Positions 44,801-52,939 of a DNA stretch of 64,000 bases are shown here, piece after piece; within the stretch, counting starts at the first letter, position 1; each line of letters starts with the position of its first letter. This stretch comes from Pseudomonas sp. 21. GTDB taxonomy: Bacteria; Pseudomonadota; Gammaproteobacteria; Pseudomonadales; Pseudomonadaceae. The stretch is from assembly GCF_000955805.1 (NCBI RefSeq), contig NZ_JYOA01000007.1:93382-157381 (forward strand), given 5' to 3'. The position numbers and the translations under genes were made by a program. The notes below the pieces were generated by a model. It saw only the letters and a list, made by a program, of their open reading frames with translations, was not told where the DNA came from and made no database searches.

Positions 44801-46996
44801 ATGTTTTCCTCCCCACTGCTCCAGTCTCTGCGGCGCCTCTGGGCGCTGGACAAGTTCGCCTACAGCCTGCGGGTGTTCGTCGCCCTCAGCGGGGTCATGC
44901 TCGCGTGCTGGCTGCAGGGTCGGCCGGAGCTGGTCATCCCGCTGTTCCTCGGGGTCATCGCCAGCGCCCTGGCGGAAACCGACGACCACTGGCTGGGCCG
45001 CCTGCAGGCACTGCTGGTGACCCTGGCGTGCTTCACCATCGCCTCGCTGGCGGTAGAACTGCTGTTCCCCTACCCGCCCCTGTTCGTCGCCGGGCTCGCG
45101 CTCTCGACCTTCGCCATGACCCTGCTCGGCGCCCTCGGCGAGCGCTATGCGGCGATCGCCTCGGCGACCCTGATCCTGTCGATCTACACCATGATCGGCG
45201 TCGACCAGCGCGGCGGTACGCCCACCGACTTCTGGCGCGAACCGCTGCTGCTGGTGGCTGGTGCGGGCTGGTACGGATTGCTCTCGGTGCTGTGGAACGC
45301 GCTGTTCGCCAACCAGCCGGTGCAGCAGAGCCTGGCGAAGCTGTTCCTCGAACTGGGCGAGTACCTGAAGATCAAGTCGACCCTGCTGGAGCCGCTGCGC
45401 CAGCTCGACGTCGAAGCCCAGCGCCTGGCGCTGGCGCGGCAGAACGGGCGCGTCGTGGTGGCGCTCAACCAGGCCAAGGAAACCATCCTCGCACGGTTGT
45501 CCCACGGCAGGCCGAGCCCGAAGATCAGCCGCTACCTGAAGCTCTACTTCATCGCCCAGGACGTTCACGAGCGCGCCAGCTCGTCGCACTACCCGTACAA
45601 CCAGCTGGCCGAAGCCTTCTTCCACAGTGACGTGCTGTTCCGCTGCCAGCGCCTGCTCAACCAGCAGGGCAAGGCATGCAAGGCGCTGGCGAAGGCAATC
45701 CAGCTGCGCCAGCCGTTCGACTACAACGACAGCGAACTGGCCCTGGCCGACCTCAACGCCTCGCTGGAGTACCTGCGCCAGCAGGGCAACCCGGCCTGGC
45801 GCGGCCTGCTGCGCTCCCTCGGCGCGCTGGCGGCCAACCTCACCACCCTGGACCGCAAGCTCAGCGGCGCGAGCAACCCCGACATGCTCGACGACGAGCA
45901 GGACAGCACACTGCTGGACCGCTCGCCACGCTCATTCAAGGACGCGCTGGAGCGCATCCGCCTGCAGGTTTCGCCGACCTCACTGCTGTTCCGCCACGCC
46001 CTGCGCCTGTCGCTCGCACTGGCTGCCGGCTACGGCGTTCTGCACCTGATCCACCCGACCCAGGGCTACTGGATCATGCTCACCACGGTGTTCGTCTGCC
46101 AGCCGAACTACGGCGCCACGCGCATCCGCCTGGTGCAGCGGATCCTCGGCACGCTGGTCGGCCTGGTGGCCGGCTGGGCGCTGATCGACCTGTTCCCCAA
46201 CCCGCTGGTCCAGTCGCTGCTGGCGGTGGTCGCCGGGGTCGCCTTCTTCGCCACGCGAAGCACCCGCTACACCCTGGCGACGGCGGCGATCACCCTGCTG
46301 GTGCTGTTCTGCTTCAACCAGGTGGGCGACGGCTACGGGCTGATCCTGCCGCGCCTGTTCGATACCCTGCTCGGCGCGCTGATCGCCGGCATCGCAGTGT
46401 TCCTGGTGCTGCCCGACTGGCACGGGCGCAGCCTGCACCGGCTGGTCGGCGGCACCCTGGCGTGCAACAGCCGCTACCTGCGGGAAATCATGCAGCAGTA
46501 CGCCAACGGCAAGCGCGACGACCTCGCCTACCGCACCGCGCGGCGCAACGCGCACAACGCCGACGCGACGCTCTCCACCACACTGTCGAACATGCTGCTG
46601 GAGCCCGGCCACTTCCGGAAGGACGCGGAGATCGGCTTCCGCTTCCTGGTGCTGTCGCACACCCTGCTCAGCTACCTTTCCGCCCTCGGCGCGCACCGCA
46701 ACCAGCTGCCGCCCGACGTCAACGACGACCTCATCGCCGAGGCCGCCGAGCGCCTCACCGCCAGCCTCGACGACATCGCCGCGCGGCTCAACGAGCGACG
46801 CCCGGTGGCTATCTACAGCGACGAGGAAGACGCGCTGGCCAAGCGCCTGGAAGAGTTGCCCGAGGAACAGGACGACGCCCACCGGCTGGTACAGACCCAG
46901 CTGGCACTCATTTGCCGGCAGCTCACGCCGCTGCGCACCCTGGCGGCGCACCTGCTGAAGAAGGACCTCGGAGCGGAGCAGAGCGAAGCCGCCTGA
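44801..46996 (+). CDS. YccS/FUSC-family inner-membrane protein
   Basis: A 731-residue inner-membrane protein. Two hydrophobic halves lie at residues ~20-150 (AYSLRVFVALSGVMLACWLQGRPELVIPLFLG) and ~395-540 (LLFRHALRLSLALAAGYGVLHLIHPTQGYWIMLTTVFVCQPNYGATR). A soluble domain lies between them, and there is a C-terminal cytoplasmic domain (~545-731). The fragment HPTQGYWIMLTTVFVCQPNYGATRIRLVQRILGTLVG is diagnostic of the FUSC/YccS family, related to AaeB fusaric-acid efflux proteins. The substrate is unknown. Length matches YccS (717-720 aa). It stands alone between two REP elements; PAO1 PA0454 by order. Confidence 0.88.
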   Translation: MFSSPLLQSLRRLWALDKFAYSLRVFVALSGVMLACWLQGRPELVIPLFLGVIASALAETDDHWLGRLQALLVTLACFTIASLAVELLFPYPPLFVAGLALSTFAMTLLGALGERYAAIASATLILSIYTMIGVDQRGGTPTDFWREPLLLVAGAGWYGLLSVLWNALFANQPVQQSLAKLFLELGEYLKIKSTLLEPLRQLDVEAQRLALARQNGRVVVALNQAKETILARLSHGRPSPKISRYLKLYFIAQDVHERASSSHYPYNQLAEAFFHSDVLFRCQRLLNQQGKACKALAKAIQLRQPFDYNDSELALADLNASLEYLRQQGNPAWRGLLRSLGALAANLTTLDRKLSGASNPDMLDDEQDSTLLDRSPRSFKDALERIRLQVSPTSLLFRHALRLSLALAAGYGVLHLIHPTQGYWIMLTTVFVCQPNYGATRIRLVQRILGTLVGLVAGWALIDLFPNPLVQSLLAVVAGVAFFATRSTRYTLATAAITLLVLFCFNQVGDGYGLILPRLFDTLLGALIAGIAVFLVLPDWHGRSLHRLVGGTLACNSRYLREIMQQYANGKRDDLAYRTARRNAHNADATLSTTLSNMLLEPGHFRKDAEIGFRFLVLSHTLLSYLSALGAHRNQLPPDVNDDLIAEAAERLTASLDDIAARLNERRPVAIYSDEEDALAKRLEELPEEQDDAHRLVQTQLALICRQLTPLRTLAAHLLKKDLGAEQSEAA

Positions 46997-47002
46997 CGCT
47001 TT

Positions 47003-47089
47003 TGCAGGATCGAGGGGGACGCCCAGTTCTGGCTCGCGAACGCATTGCACCGGAGTGAATCGGGGTTCGCGAGCAAGCTCGCTCCTGCA
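47003..47089. repeat. Variant REP element with a 15-nt insert in the left arm
   Basis: The right arm (47066-47089, TTCGCGAGCAAGCTCGCTCC...) is normal. The left arm (47003-47040) has GGGGACGCCCAGTTC replacing the single base between GAG and TTGCTCGCGAA. The same insert with one substitution is seen at 60438-60528. Confidence 0.75.
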
Positions 47090-47106
47090 TAGAGCCCAAA
47101 GCCCCG

Positions 47107-47841
47107 TCAGAGACCGTGCTCGCGCATCAGCGCGTCGTAGCTGCCGTCCTCGTGCATCTCGTGGATCGCCTTGTTGAACGCCGCGATGATCGCCGCGTGG
47201 TCGGGCACATGCCGGCCGACCAGGATGTGCAGGCCATTCTCGGTCAGCGGAACCGGCAGGAATTCCAACTGGCCCTTGAGTTCGGCGAGGTCGCCGTTGA
47301 AGTGCACGCGCGCCGTGATCTCGTCTTCCAGCGTCAGGTCCACTCGGCCGGCCTGCAGCATCAACGCCGCGTTGACGAAGCTGAACACCGGTACGCGCTG
47401 CAGTTTCGGATCGCTGTTGAACGCCTCGGAATAGGCGTACCCGCGGACCATGGCGATGCGGTAAGGATAGAGATCGGCCAGCTTGCCGAAGGTGATGGGC
47501 GAGCCCTGGCGCTTGATCAGGCGTACGCGGTTGACCAGGTAGGGCTCGGAATAGACAGCGAAGGACTCCCGCTCCGGCGAATACCACGCATCCGCCACCA
47601 GGTCGTACTCGCCGTTGGCCACGCCGTGCAGCACGCGCGGCCAGGGCACTTCGATGTACTCGCTGGCGTAACCGGCACGCTTGAGCGCCGCCTGCACCAG
47701 GTGCACCGCCACGCCGTTGCCCGGCAACTGGCGATCCGCGTAGGGCGGCCAGCGGTCCGCGGCAATGCGCAGCACTTCCCCGGCCGGCGCCGCGCTGGTC
47801 ACGCACAGAAGCAGGAGGATCAGCAGCAGGCGCAGCGGCAT
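47107..47841 (-). CDS. Periplasmic solute-binding protein (SBP family 3), orphan
   Basis: A 244-residue exported binding protein of the amino-acid ABC-transporter type. Signal peptide MPLRLLLILLLLCVTSAAPA, then EVLRIAADRWPPYADRQLPGNGVAVHLVQAALKRAGY, the family-3 start. WPRVLHGVANGEYDLVADAWYSPERE and NRVRLIKRQGSPITFGKLADLYPYRIAMVRGYAYSEAFN continue the fold. No permease or ATPase gene is adjacent, so it may instead feed a sensor or a distant transporter. The start at 47841 gives a clean signal peptide; the upstream extension does not. Confidence 0.85.
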   Translation of the reverse strand: MPLRLLLILLLLCVTSAAPAGEVLRIAADRWPPYADRQLPGNGVAVHLVQAALKRAGYASEYIEVPWPRVLHGVANGEYDLVADAWYSPERESFAVYSEPYLVNRVRLIKRQGSPITFGKLADLYPYRIAMVRGYAYSEAFNSDPKLQRVPVFSFVNAALMLQAGRVDLTLEDEITARVHFNGDLAELKGQLEFLPVPLTENGLHILVGRHVPDHAAIIAAFNKAIHEMHEDGSYDALMREHGL

Positions 47842-47903
47842 CGCGGATGTCGTCCAGGGAGAAGCTTTCAAGACTAGACGCTGCCCACGGCGCCGCGCCA
47901 ACC

Positions 47904-48677
47904 TCAGAACAGCATCGCCGCGCGCAGGCTCATGCCGCCGCCGGTTTCCGGCACCACGGTCACGTTGTAACGCTCACTCTCCGGACCTTCGAGGAACAGG
48001 TTGTAGGTGAAGTTGGCGAAGAAATTGCCCACGGCCATCCCCACCAGCACATCGGTGGGATAGTGCTTGTCGCCTTCCACACGCGATAGCGCGGTCAGCC
48101 CGTCGAGGGTGTAGAGCCCGGCCTTGGCGGTGTAGCGCCAGGTCGGGTCCATATCGATATAGTCCAGGTTGCGACGGGTGAAACTGGTGTGCACGGCCGT
48201 CACGGCGGTGTGCTTGGACGGGAAGGAGTCGTCGGGAATCCCGTCCGGCCGCTCGCGTCCGGACCATTCCTTGGCCTCCTCGACGAAGCCGGTCACCGCA
48301 TAGCGGTCCGCCGCCAGCAAGGTCAGGTTGCGCCCGCGCCAGCTCCACTTCTCCTCGCTGCTCACGTCCTTGGGCGATGCCACCAGGCCGGTGACCACGC
48401 TCAGGCCGGTGGCGAGGTTGAGCATGCGGTCGGCGGCCTGGTTGGCGTCGCCGCCGAAGAACCAGTCATGGTTGCTCGCCGACTTCTGCCACTTGTGGTC
48501 CCAGCCGCCCGCGGCGATCACCGCCGCGCCAGCCACCGGAGCCCAGACATCAGCGCTGGTGGCGGCGCGCTGTGCCGAATCCCCCACCCGATCCCAGCTC
48601 ATTTGCGGTGCCCCTGCGCAACCGATGAGCGCGGCGCTGGCCGCCAGGGTGGCGACTGCCAGCAAAGTCCGAGTCAT
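47904..48677 (-). CDS. PAP2-family phosphatase lipoprotein
   Basis: A 257-residue lipoprotein. The signal peptide ends in the lipobox LIGCAG (Cys ~20). Phosphatidic-acid-phosphatase motifs follow: DSFPSKHTAVTAVHTSF (motif 2, His) and YPTDVLVGMAVGNFFANF (motif 3, S-R/H-H replaced by K-H-YPTDV). C1-motif K-x6-RP is visible in WSGRERPDG. It may act on undecaprenyl- or lipid-phosphates at the outer face of the inner membrane. The start is at 48677 (MTRTLLAVATLAASAALIGC). Overlap with the window's right boundary of the junction region is discussed in the findings. Confidence 0.8.
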   Translation of the reverse strand: MTRTLLAVATLAASAALIGCAGAPQMSWDRVGDSAQRAATSADVWAPVAGAAVIAAGGWDHKWQKSASNHDWFFGGDANQAADRMLNLATGLSVVTGLVASPKDVSSEEKWSWRGRNLTLLAADRYAVTGFVEEAKEWSGRERPDGIPDDSFPSKHTAVTAVHTSFTRRNLDYIDMDPTWRYTAKAGLYTLDGLTALSRVEGDKHYPTDVLVGMAVGNFFANFTYNLFLEGPESERYNVTVVPETGGGMSLRAAMLF

Positions 48678-48815
48678 GATGTTCCCCCATGCGCCCGGCC
48701 CGCTCCAGGGCAGCGGACGCGTCAATGCATGAGCGGGGAAGGATAGTCCGGTGCGTTCTGAAGGCTCCTGCCTTCAGTCATTAATCGGTAACTCTTCATT
48801 TCCTTCAGCGGAAAA

Positions 48816-48846
48816 AGAAAAACCCCGCCGAGGCGGGGTTCTTCAA
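48816..48846 (-). terminator. Rho-independent terminator of the malic enzyme gene
   Basis: Stem AACCCCGC / GCGGGGTT (48821-48828 and 48833-48840), CGAG loop, then TTTTTC on the minus strand. Twelve nt past the stop. Confidence 0.88.
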
Positions 48847-48857
48847 ATCAGACGGAA

Positions 48858-50126
48858 TCAGCCTTTGAAGACGTCTTCCACCGACTGCAGCGGGTAGTGC
48901 TTCGGATACGGCAGGGTCGCCACGCCGGTCTCGATGGCGGCCTTGGCCACGGCGTCGGAAACGACGGTGATCAGGCGCTTGTCCATCGGCTTCGGAATGA
49001 TGTACTCGCGGCCGAACTCGATCGCGCTCACGCCGTAGGCGTCGCACACGTCCTTGGGTACCGGCAGCTTGGCCAGGTCACGCAGGGCCAGGGCGGCGGC
49101 GATCTTCATTTCTTCGTTGATGCGGGTGGCGCGTACGTCCAGGGCACCGCGGAAGATGAAGGGGAAGCCCAGTACGTTGTTGACCTGGTTCGGGTAGTCC
49201 GAACGGCCGGTGGCCATGATCACGTCGTCGCGGGTGGCGTGGGCCAGTTCCGGCTTGATTTCCGGATCCGGGTTGGAGCAGGCGAAGACGATCGGGTTCG
49301 GCGCCATGCGCTTGAGGTCGTCCGGGCTCAGCAGGTTGGCGCCGGACAGGCCGACGAATACGTCGGCGCCTTCCAGGGCGTCAGCCAGGGTGCGCTTGTC
49401 GGTCTCGGTGGCGAACACGGCCTTGTACTGGTTCAGGTCGTTGCGGCCGGCGTGGATCACGCCCTGGCGGTCGATCATGTAGATGTTCTCGACCTTGCCG
49501 CCCATGCTCACCAGCAGCTTCATGCAGGAGATGGCGGCAGCGCCGGCGCCCAGGCAGACGATCTTCGCGGTTTCCAGCTTCTTGCCGGCGATTTCCAGCG
49601 CGTTGAGCATGCCGGCGGCGGTCACGATGGCGGTACCGTGCTGGTCATCGTGGAAGACCGGGATGTCGCACTGCTCGATCAGCGCGCGCTCGATCTCGAA
49701 GCACTCGGGTGCCTTGATGTCTTCCAGGTTGATGCCGCCGAAGGTGATGGAGATGCGCTTGACGGTATCGATGAAGGCCTGCGGGCTCTCGGCGTCGACT
49801 TCGATGTCGAACACGTCGACACCGGCGAAGCGCTTGAACAGGACGCCCTTGCCTTCCATGACCGGCTTGGAGGCCAGCGGGCCGAGATTGCCCAGGCCGA
49901 GAATGGCGGTGCCGTCGGAAATGACCGCGACCAGGTTGCCCTTGCCGGTGTACTTGAAGGCCAGTTCCGGATCACGCGCGATTTCGCGCACCGGCTCGGC
50001 GACGCCCGGGCTGTACGCCAGCGACAGGTCGCGGGCGGTGGCAGTCGGCTTGGTCAGCTCGACGCTCAGTTTACCGGGGCGGGGTTGGGCGTGATATTCG
50101 AGGGCAGCGGTCTTGAGATCAGACAT
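48858..50126 (-). CDS. maeB: Malic enzyme (NAD(P)-dependent, short form)
   Basis: A 422-residue enzyme of the short malic-enzyme type, without the phosphotransacetylase-like tail found in long MaeB. It oxidatively decarboxylates malate to pyruvate, giving NAD(P)H. DLSLAYSPGVAEPVREIARDPELAFKYTGKGNLVAVISDGTAILGLGNLG and FAGVDVFDIEVD are the N-domain signature. Metal-binding residues are in CDIPVFHDDQHGTAIV. KIVCLGAGAAAISCMKLL is the Rossmann dinucleotide-binding loop, and GTGRSDYPNQVNNVLGFPFIFRGALDVRA the C-domain. ATG 50126 (MSDLKTAALEYHAQPRPGK) is preferred. Isoform preference (NAD or NADP) is not settled by sequence. Matches PAO1 PA5046. Confidence 0.94.
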   Translation of the reverse strand: MSDLKTAALEYHAQPRPGKLSVELTKPTATARDLSLAYSPGVAEPVREIARDPELAFKYTGKGNLVAVISDGTAILGLGNLGPLASKPVMEGKGVLFKRFAGVDVFDIEVDAESPQAFIDTVKRISITFGGINLEDIKAPECFEIERALIEQCDIPVFHDDQHGTAIVTAAGMLNALEIAGKKLETAKIVCLGAGAAAISCMKLLVSMGGKVENIYMIDRQGVIHAGRNDLNQYKAVFATETDKRTLADALEGADVFVGLSGANLLSPDDLKRMAPNPIVFACSNPDPEIKPELAHATRDDVIMATGRSDYPNQVNNVLGFPFIFRGALDVRATRINEEMKIAAALALRDLAKLPVPKDVCDAYGVSAIEFGREYIIPKPMDKRLITVVSDAVAKAAIETGVATLPYPKHYPLQSVEDVFKG

Positions 50127-50229
50127 TTGGGCACTTCCGCTTTTGTTGCTTGTTGGACAGACGGGGGTCCGAGCATACGCACAAACCCCGCACCTGCCAA
50201 GGTAGCCCAAGCCCCTGCTGTCAAGACCT

Positions 50230-51681
50230 CTAGCGTACGACTTTCAGCCAATCGCCCGGTTTTGGCTGGCCGGTTGGATACAAGTCATTCAATAAACGTA
50301 TACGATTTATCGAGTCAGATTCCGGACCGGATTCGGCCTTCGCGAACTGCTCGACAGTCTGCCCGGATTTGACCTGAACGACGGCAATCCGGCGCGGTTG
50401 CGCAAGTTTCTGCTCGTCCGCACGCATCGGCCGGAAGCTGCGGATGACCTGCATGAAGTGATCGTCCTCGCTCTCCAGCGAGGCGCGACCTTTGACCACA
50501 CCAATGAACAGGTAGGCGTGGTCCTTCTGGTAGATCACCGCCGCGCGCCGTGCCGGATTGCCGGGCACCACGCCGGTGGCGACGTCGAGGCCGCTCTGCT
50601 GGAAACTTTCTTCGTTCGATAACCGCCCGCCAGCGCCTTTTCGCAGGTATTCGGCCGGGGTCAGCTGGCCATCCCGGGGCACCAGCTTCATGCCGATGTA
50701 GGCTTGCTGGTCGGCGGTGTAGCCCACCAGGGCGGACGGCTGGTTGAGGATGCCCCAGCCCGTCGGGTAAGTCAGGGTAAAGTCCAGTTCCGAGTGATAG
50801 AACGCCTGGCCACGGCGCACACCGCTGGCGGCGGAGTCGCCGAAGGGCATGCCGTCGATGGCCTTGAGGTAGCGTTCGGCGCCCACTTCGCGTTGGCCGC
50901 TGACGGCCAGGGCCTGGGCCGGACCGATCACCTGTTTCAGGCGCTGGTCGTTGTCCGGGTGGGTGTCGAACAAGCCATGGTAGCCGACCGGCTGGGCGGC
51001 CTGGCCCTTGCGCGCCGCTTCGTCGCGGGCGAAATCTTCCTGGTTCTTCAGCACCCGCACTACCTGGATCATGGCGGTGGGGTCGTAGCCGGCGCGGGCC
51101 AGGTACTTGGCGCCGAGACCGTCGGCCTCCAGCTCCATGTCACGGCCATAGCCGCGCACGAAGGCGGTGCCGAGCACGTTGGTGAGGTCCGCCGCGGCGC
51201 CCACGCCGGTGCCGATGGCCACCGCCTGCCCGAGAATGCCCCAGGCGCTGGACTGACTCTGCTGCTTGACGCTATGCCGGGCGGTGACGTGGCCGACCTC
51301 GTGGCCGAGCACGGCGGCCAGTTCCGCCTCCGAGCCCAGATACGCCATCAACCCACGGTGGATATAGATGTAGCCGCCGGGCAGGGCGAAGGCGTTGATG
51401 TCGGGGGTGTCGATGACCGTGAAGTGATACTGCAGCTGCGGCCGGTCGCCGGCGCGTGCGACCCGCTCGCCCACCTGCTGGACGTAGGCCTGCAGTTTCG
51501 CATCCTCATAGCGCGGGTACTGCTTGGCGATTTCCTGGCTGTACTTCTGGCCCATCTCCAGCTCGCTCTGCTCGCTCATCATCACGAAGTCAGACTTGCC
51601 GGTGGCCGGGTTGGTGGCGCAACCGCCGAGGACGCCCAGGAGCGCCAGCAGCACCAAGGTTCCGAACGAGCGCAAGCTCAT
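50230..51681 (-). CDS. M48-family metalloprotease lipoprotein with LysM-like C-terminus
   Basis: A 483-residue lipoprotein (lipobox LGGCAT, Cys21). The M48 zinc-peptidase core has HEVGH at 127-131, preceded by FALPGGYIYIHRGLMAYLGSEAELAAVLG. The third ligand is in ELEADGLGAKYLARAGYD. A C-terminal part with a LysM-like repeat (VKSGQTVEQFAKAESGPESDSINRIRLLNDL...GQPKPGDWLKVV, residues ~430-483) would bind peptidoglycan. Such proteases (BepA/LoiP relatives) control outer-membrane protein quality. The ATG overlaps the nuclease stop by four bases (ATGA), so the two are translationally coupled. Confidence 0.9.
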   Translation of the reverse strand: MSLRSFGTLVLLALLGVLGGCATNPATGKSDFVMMSEQSELEMGQKYSQEIAKQYPRYEDAKLQAYVQQVGERVARAGDRPQLQYHFTVIDTPDINAFALPGGYIYIHRGLMAYLGSEAELAAVLGHEVGHVTARHSVKQQSQSSAWGILGQAVAIGTGVGAAADLTNVLGTAFVRGYGRDMELEADGLGAKYLARAGYDPTAMIQVVRVLKNQEDFARDEAARKGQAAQPVGYHGLFDTHPDNDQRLKQVIGPAQALAVSGQREVGAERYLKAIDGMPFGDSAASGVRRGQAFYHSELDFTLTYPTGWGILNQPSALVGYTADQQAYIGMKLVPRDGQLTPAEYLRKGAGGRLSNEESFQQSGLDVATGVVPGNPARRAAVIYQKDHAYLFIGVVKGRASLESEDDHFMQVIRSFRPMRADEQKLAQPRRIAVVQVKSGQTVEQFAKAESGPESDSINRIRLLNDLYPTGQPKPGDWLKVVR

Positions 51682-52481
51682 GGCAATACCTCCATCATCG
51701 CCGGGTCGGTTACAGGCAGCATCCAGCGCGCCTGTCCGGGTTTAACGCCACCACGCTCGGCGCGGTCGATGACCCAGCCGCGCGCTTCCACCTGTCGCCC
51801 CTTCAGGTCGCGCAGGGTTGCATCGTCGAACTGCCTCACGAGGCGCGGCTGGATACGCAGCACCAGCGGGCCGTCGAGCTCGACCCACAGGCCGCCCCGG
51901 TTGCGTTGAACCTGCTCCACCCGACCCTGTACCACCGCAAAGCCGCTGTCCTGAAGTTGCTGCGCCGTCTGCACCGGGGACTTTTTCCACAGCCCCAGCC
52001 TGGCGCGGCGCGCCTCGCGCTCGGCGGCCTGCTGGCAGACGGTAAGGTCGGTGTTGGGGGCGATAGCTACAAGGTAGCCCAGACCTTCGGCGAGCAGGCG
52101 GGATTCGAGGTTGTTGCCCTGGCCGTCAAAGGCGTGGGCCAGGGTGCGGCCGTACTTGTCCTTGCCCTGCTGGCCGGCAACCAGGCCGACCTCGCCGTCA
52201 TTGGCTGCCACCAGTTGCTGCAGGCGGCGCTGGGCGGTGACCGCAAAGGCCTCTTCGGAGCGGCCATGATGGGCCAGTTCCGGGGCGTTGACGCCGATCA
52301 GGCGGACGCTGCGGCCGTCGGCCAGCTTGAGCGTGTCGCCATCCACCACCCGCGCCACGCGCACCGTTTCGGGCGACGAAGGCTTCGGGCAGGCAGCGGC
52401 GCTGGCGTCCAGGGAAAAAAGGACGGCCATAAAAAAGGCGCCCACGAGGGACGCCTTTTTCGAATTACCGTGAAAAACCAT
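51678..52481 (-). CDS. Thermonuclease-family (SNase-like) exported nuclease
   Basis: A 267-residue exported nuclease-like protein. SNase domain: VARVVDGDTLKLADGRSVRLIGVNAPEL with the Asp/Arg active-site pattern (residues ~40-70), and QGKDKYGRTLAHAF. It begins MVFHGNSKKASLVGAFFMAVLFSLDASAAA, a signal peptide whose coding sequence contains a rho-independent hairpin (52431-52462), the terminator of rpmE upstream. If translation started at 52430 (MAVLFSL...) the signal peptide would be short and the SD poor. An alternative start is therefore possible. It is followed immediately by the M48 gene. Confidence 0.82.
   Translation of the reverse strand: MVFHGNSKKASLVGAFFMAVLFSLDASAAACPKPSSPETVRVARVVDGDTLKLADGRSVRLIGVNAPELAHHGRSEEAFAVTAQRRLQQLVAANDGEVGLVAGQQGKDKYGRTLAHAFDGQGNNLESRLLAEGLGYLVAIAPNTDLTVCQQAAEREARRARLGLWKKSPVQTAQQLQDSGFAVVQGRVEQVQRNRGGLWVELDGPLVLRIQPRLVRQFDDATLRDLKGRQVEARGWVIDRAERGGVKPGQARWMLPVTDPAMMEVLP
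52431..52462 (-). terminator. rpmE terminator inside the nuclease's first codons
   Basis: Stem AAAAAGGCG / CGCCTTTTT with two further base pairs gives an 11-12 bp hairpin; on the minus strand it is followed by TTTTTT. It lies 45 nt after the rpmE stop (52507) and after the nuclease ATG at 52481. Confidence 0.8.
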
Positions 52482-52506
52482 CGTGGGCCTTTCCCGGAAA
52501 TCGATC

Positions 52507-52722
52507 TTACTTCTTGCCGCCGAACATGGCGAAGCGCTGGTTGAAGCGGTCGATACGGCCGCCGGTGTCCAGAACTTTCTGCTTACCGGTGTAGAAGGGG
52601 TGGCACTCGGAGCAGACGTCCAGGTGAATGCCCTTGCACAGGGTGGAACGGGTCTTGATCACGTTGCCACAGCTGCAGGTAGCTTCGATGTCTTCGTACG
52701 CGGGATGGATTTCCGGTTTCAT
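52507..52722 (-). CDS. rpmE: 50S ribosomal protein L31
   Basis: A 71-residue ribosomal protein of the large subunit. [28 protein letters not shown]...[30 protein letters not shown] is characteristic. The paired cysteines (CSC near 16-18 and CSEC near 37-40) are the zinc-binding type (C+), so this is the ordinary, not the zinc-free, paralogue. It is transcribed with the terminator at 52431-52462 and diverges from priA. Confidence 0.97.
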   Translation of the reverse strand: MKPEIHPAYEDIEATCSCGNVIKTRSTLCKGIHLDVCSECHPFYTGKQKVLDTGGRIDRFNQRFAMFGGKK

Positions 52723-52939
52723 GGTCTCTTCCTCTCAGTGGTGTGCCGCCACCCAGTCTCTGGCAGAAGCCGAGCCACGGTCATCGAGGACCGCGGGCGG
52801 GATCTTTTACCGGGCACCGCACGGAAATTAAGGGCGTGGATCATACCAGAGAACGCTTTCAACGCAAGATCAGGCATGACCGACCGTCGCATTGCCCATG
52901 CTACCATCCGACGCTCCCCGCCGCCCCGGAATCCGTCGC

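Noticed and set aside
44801-46996. Fusaric-acid resistance efflux assignment
   Set aside because: FUSC/YccS membership is clear but the substrate is not; no AaeA-like partner or local regulator.
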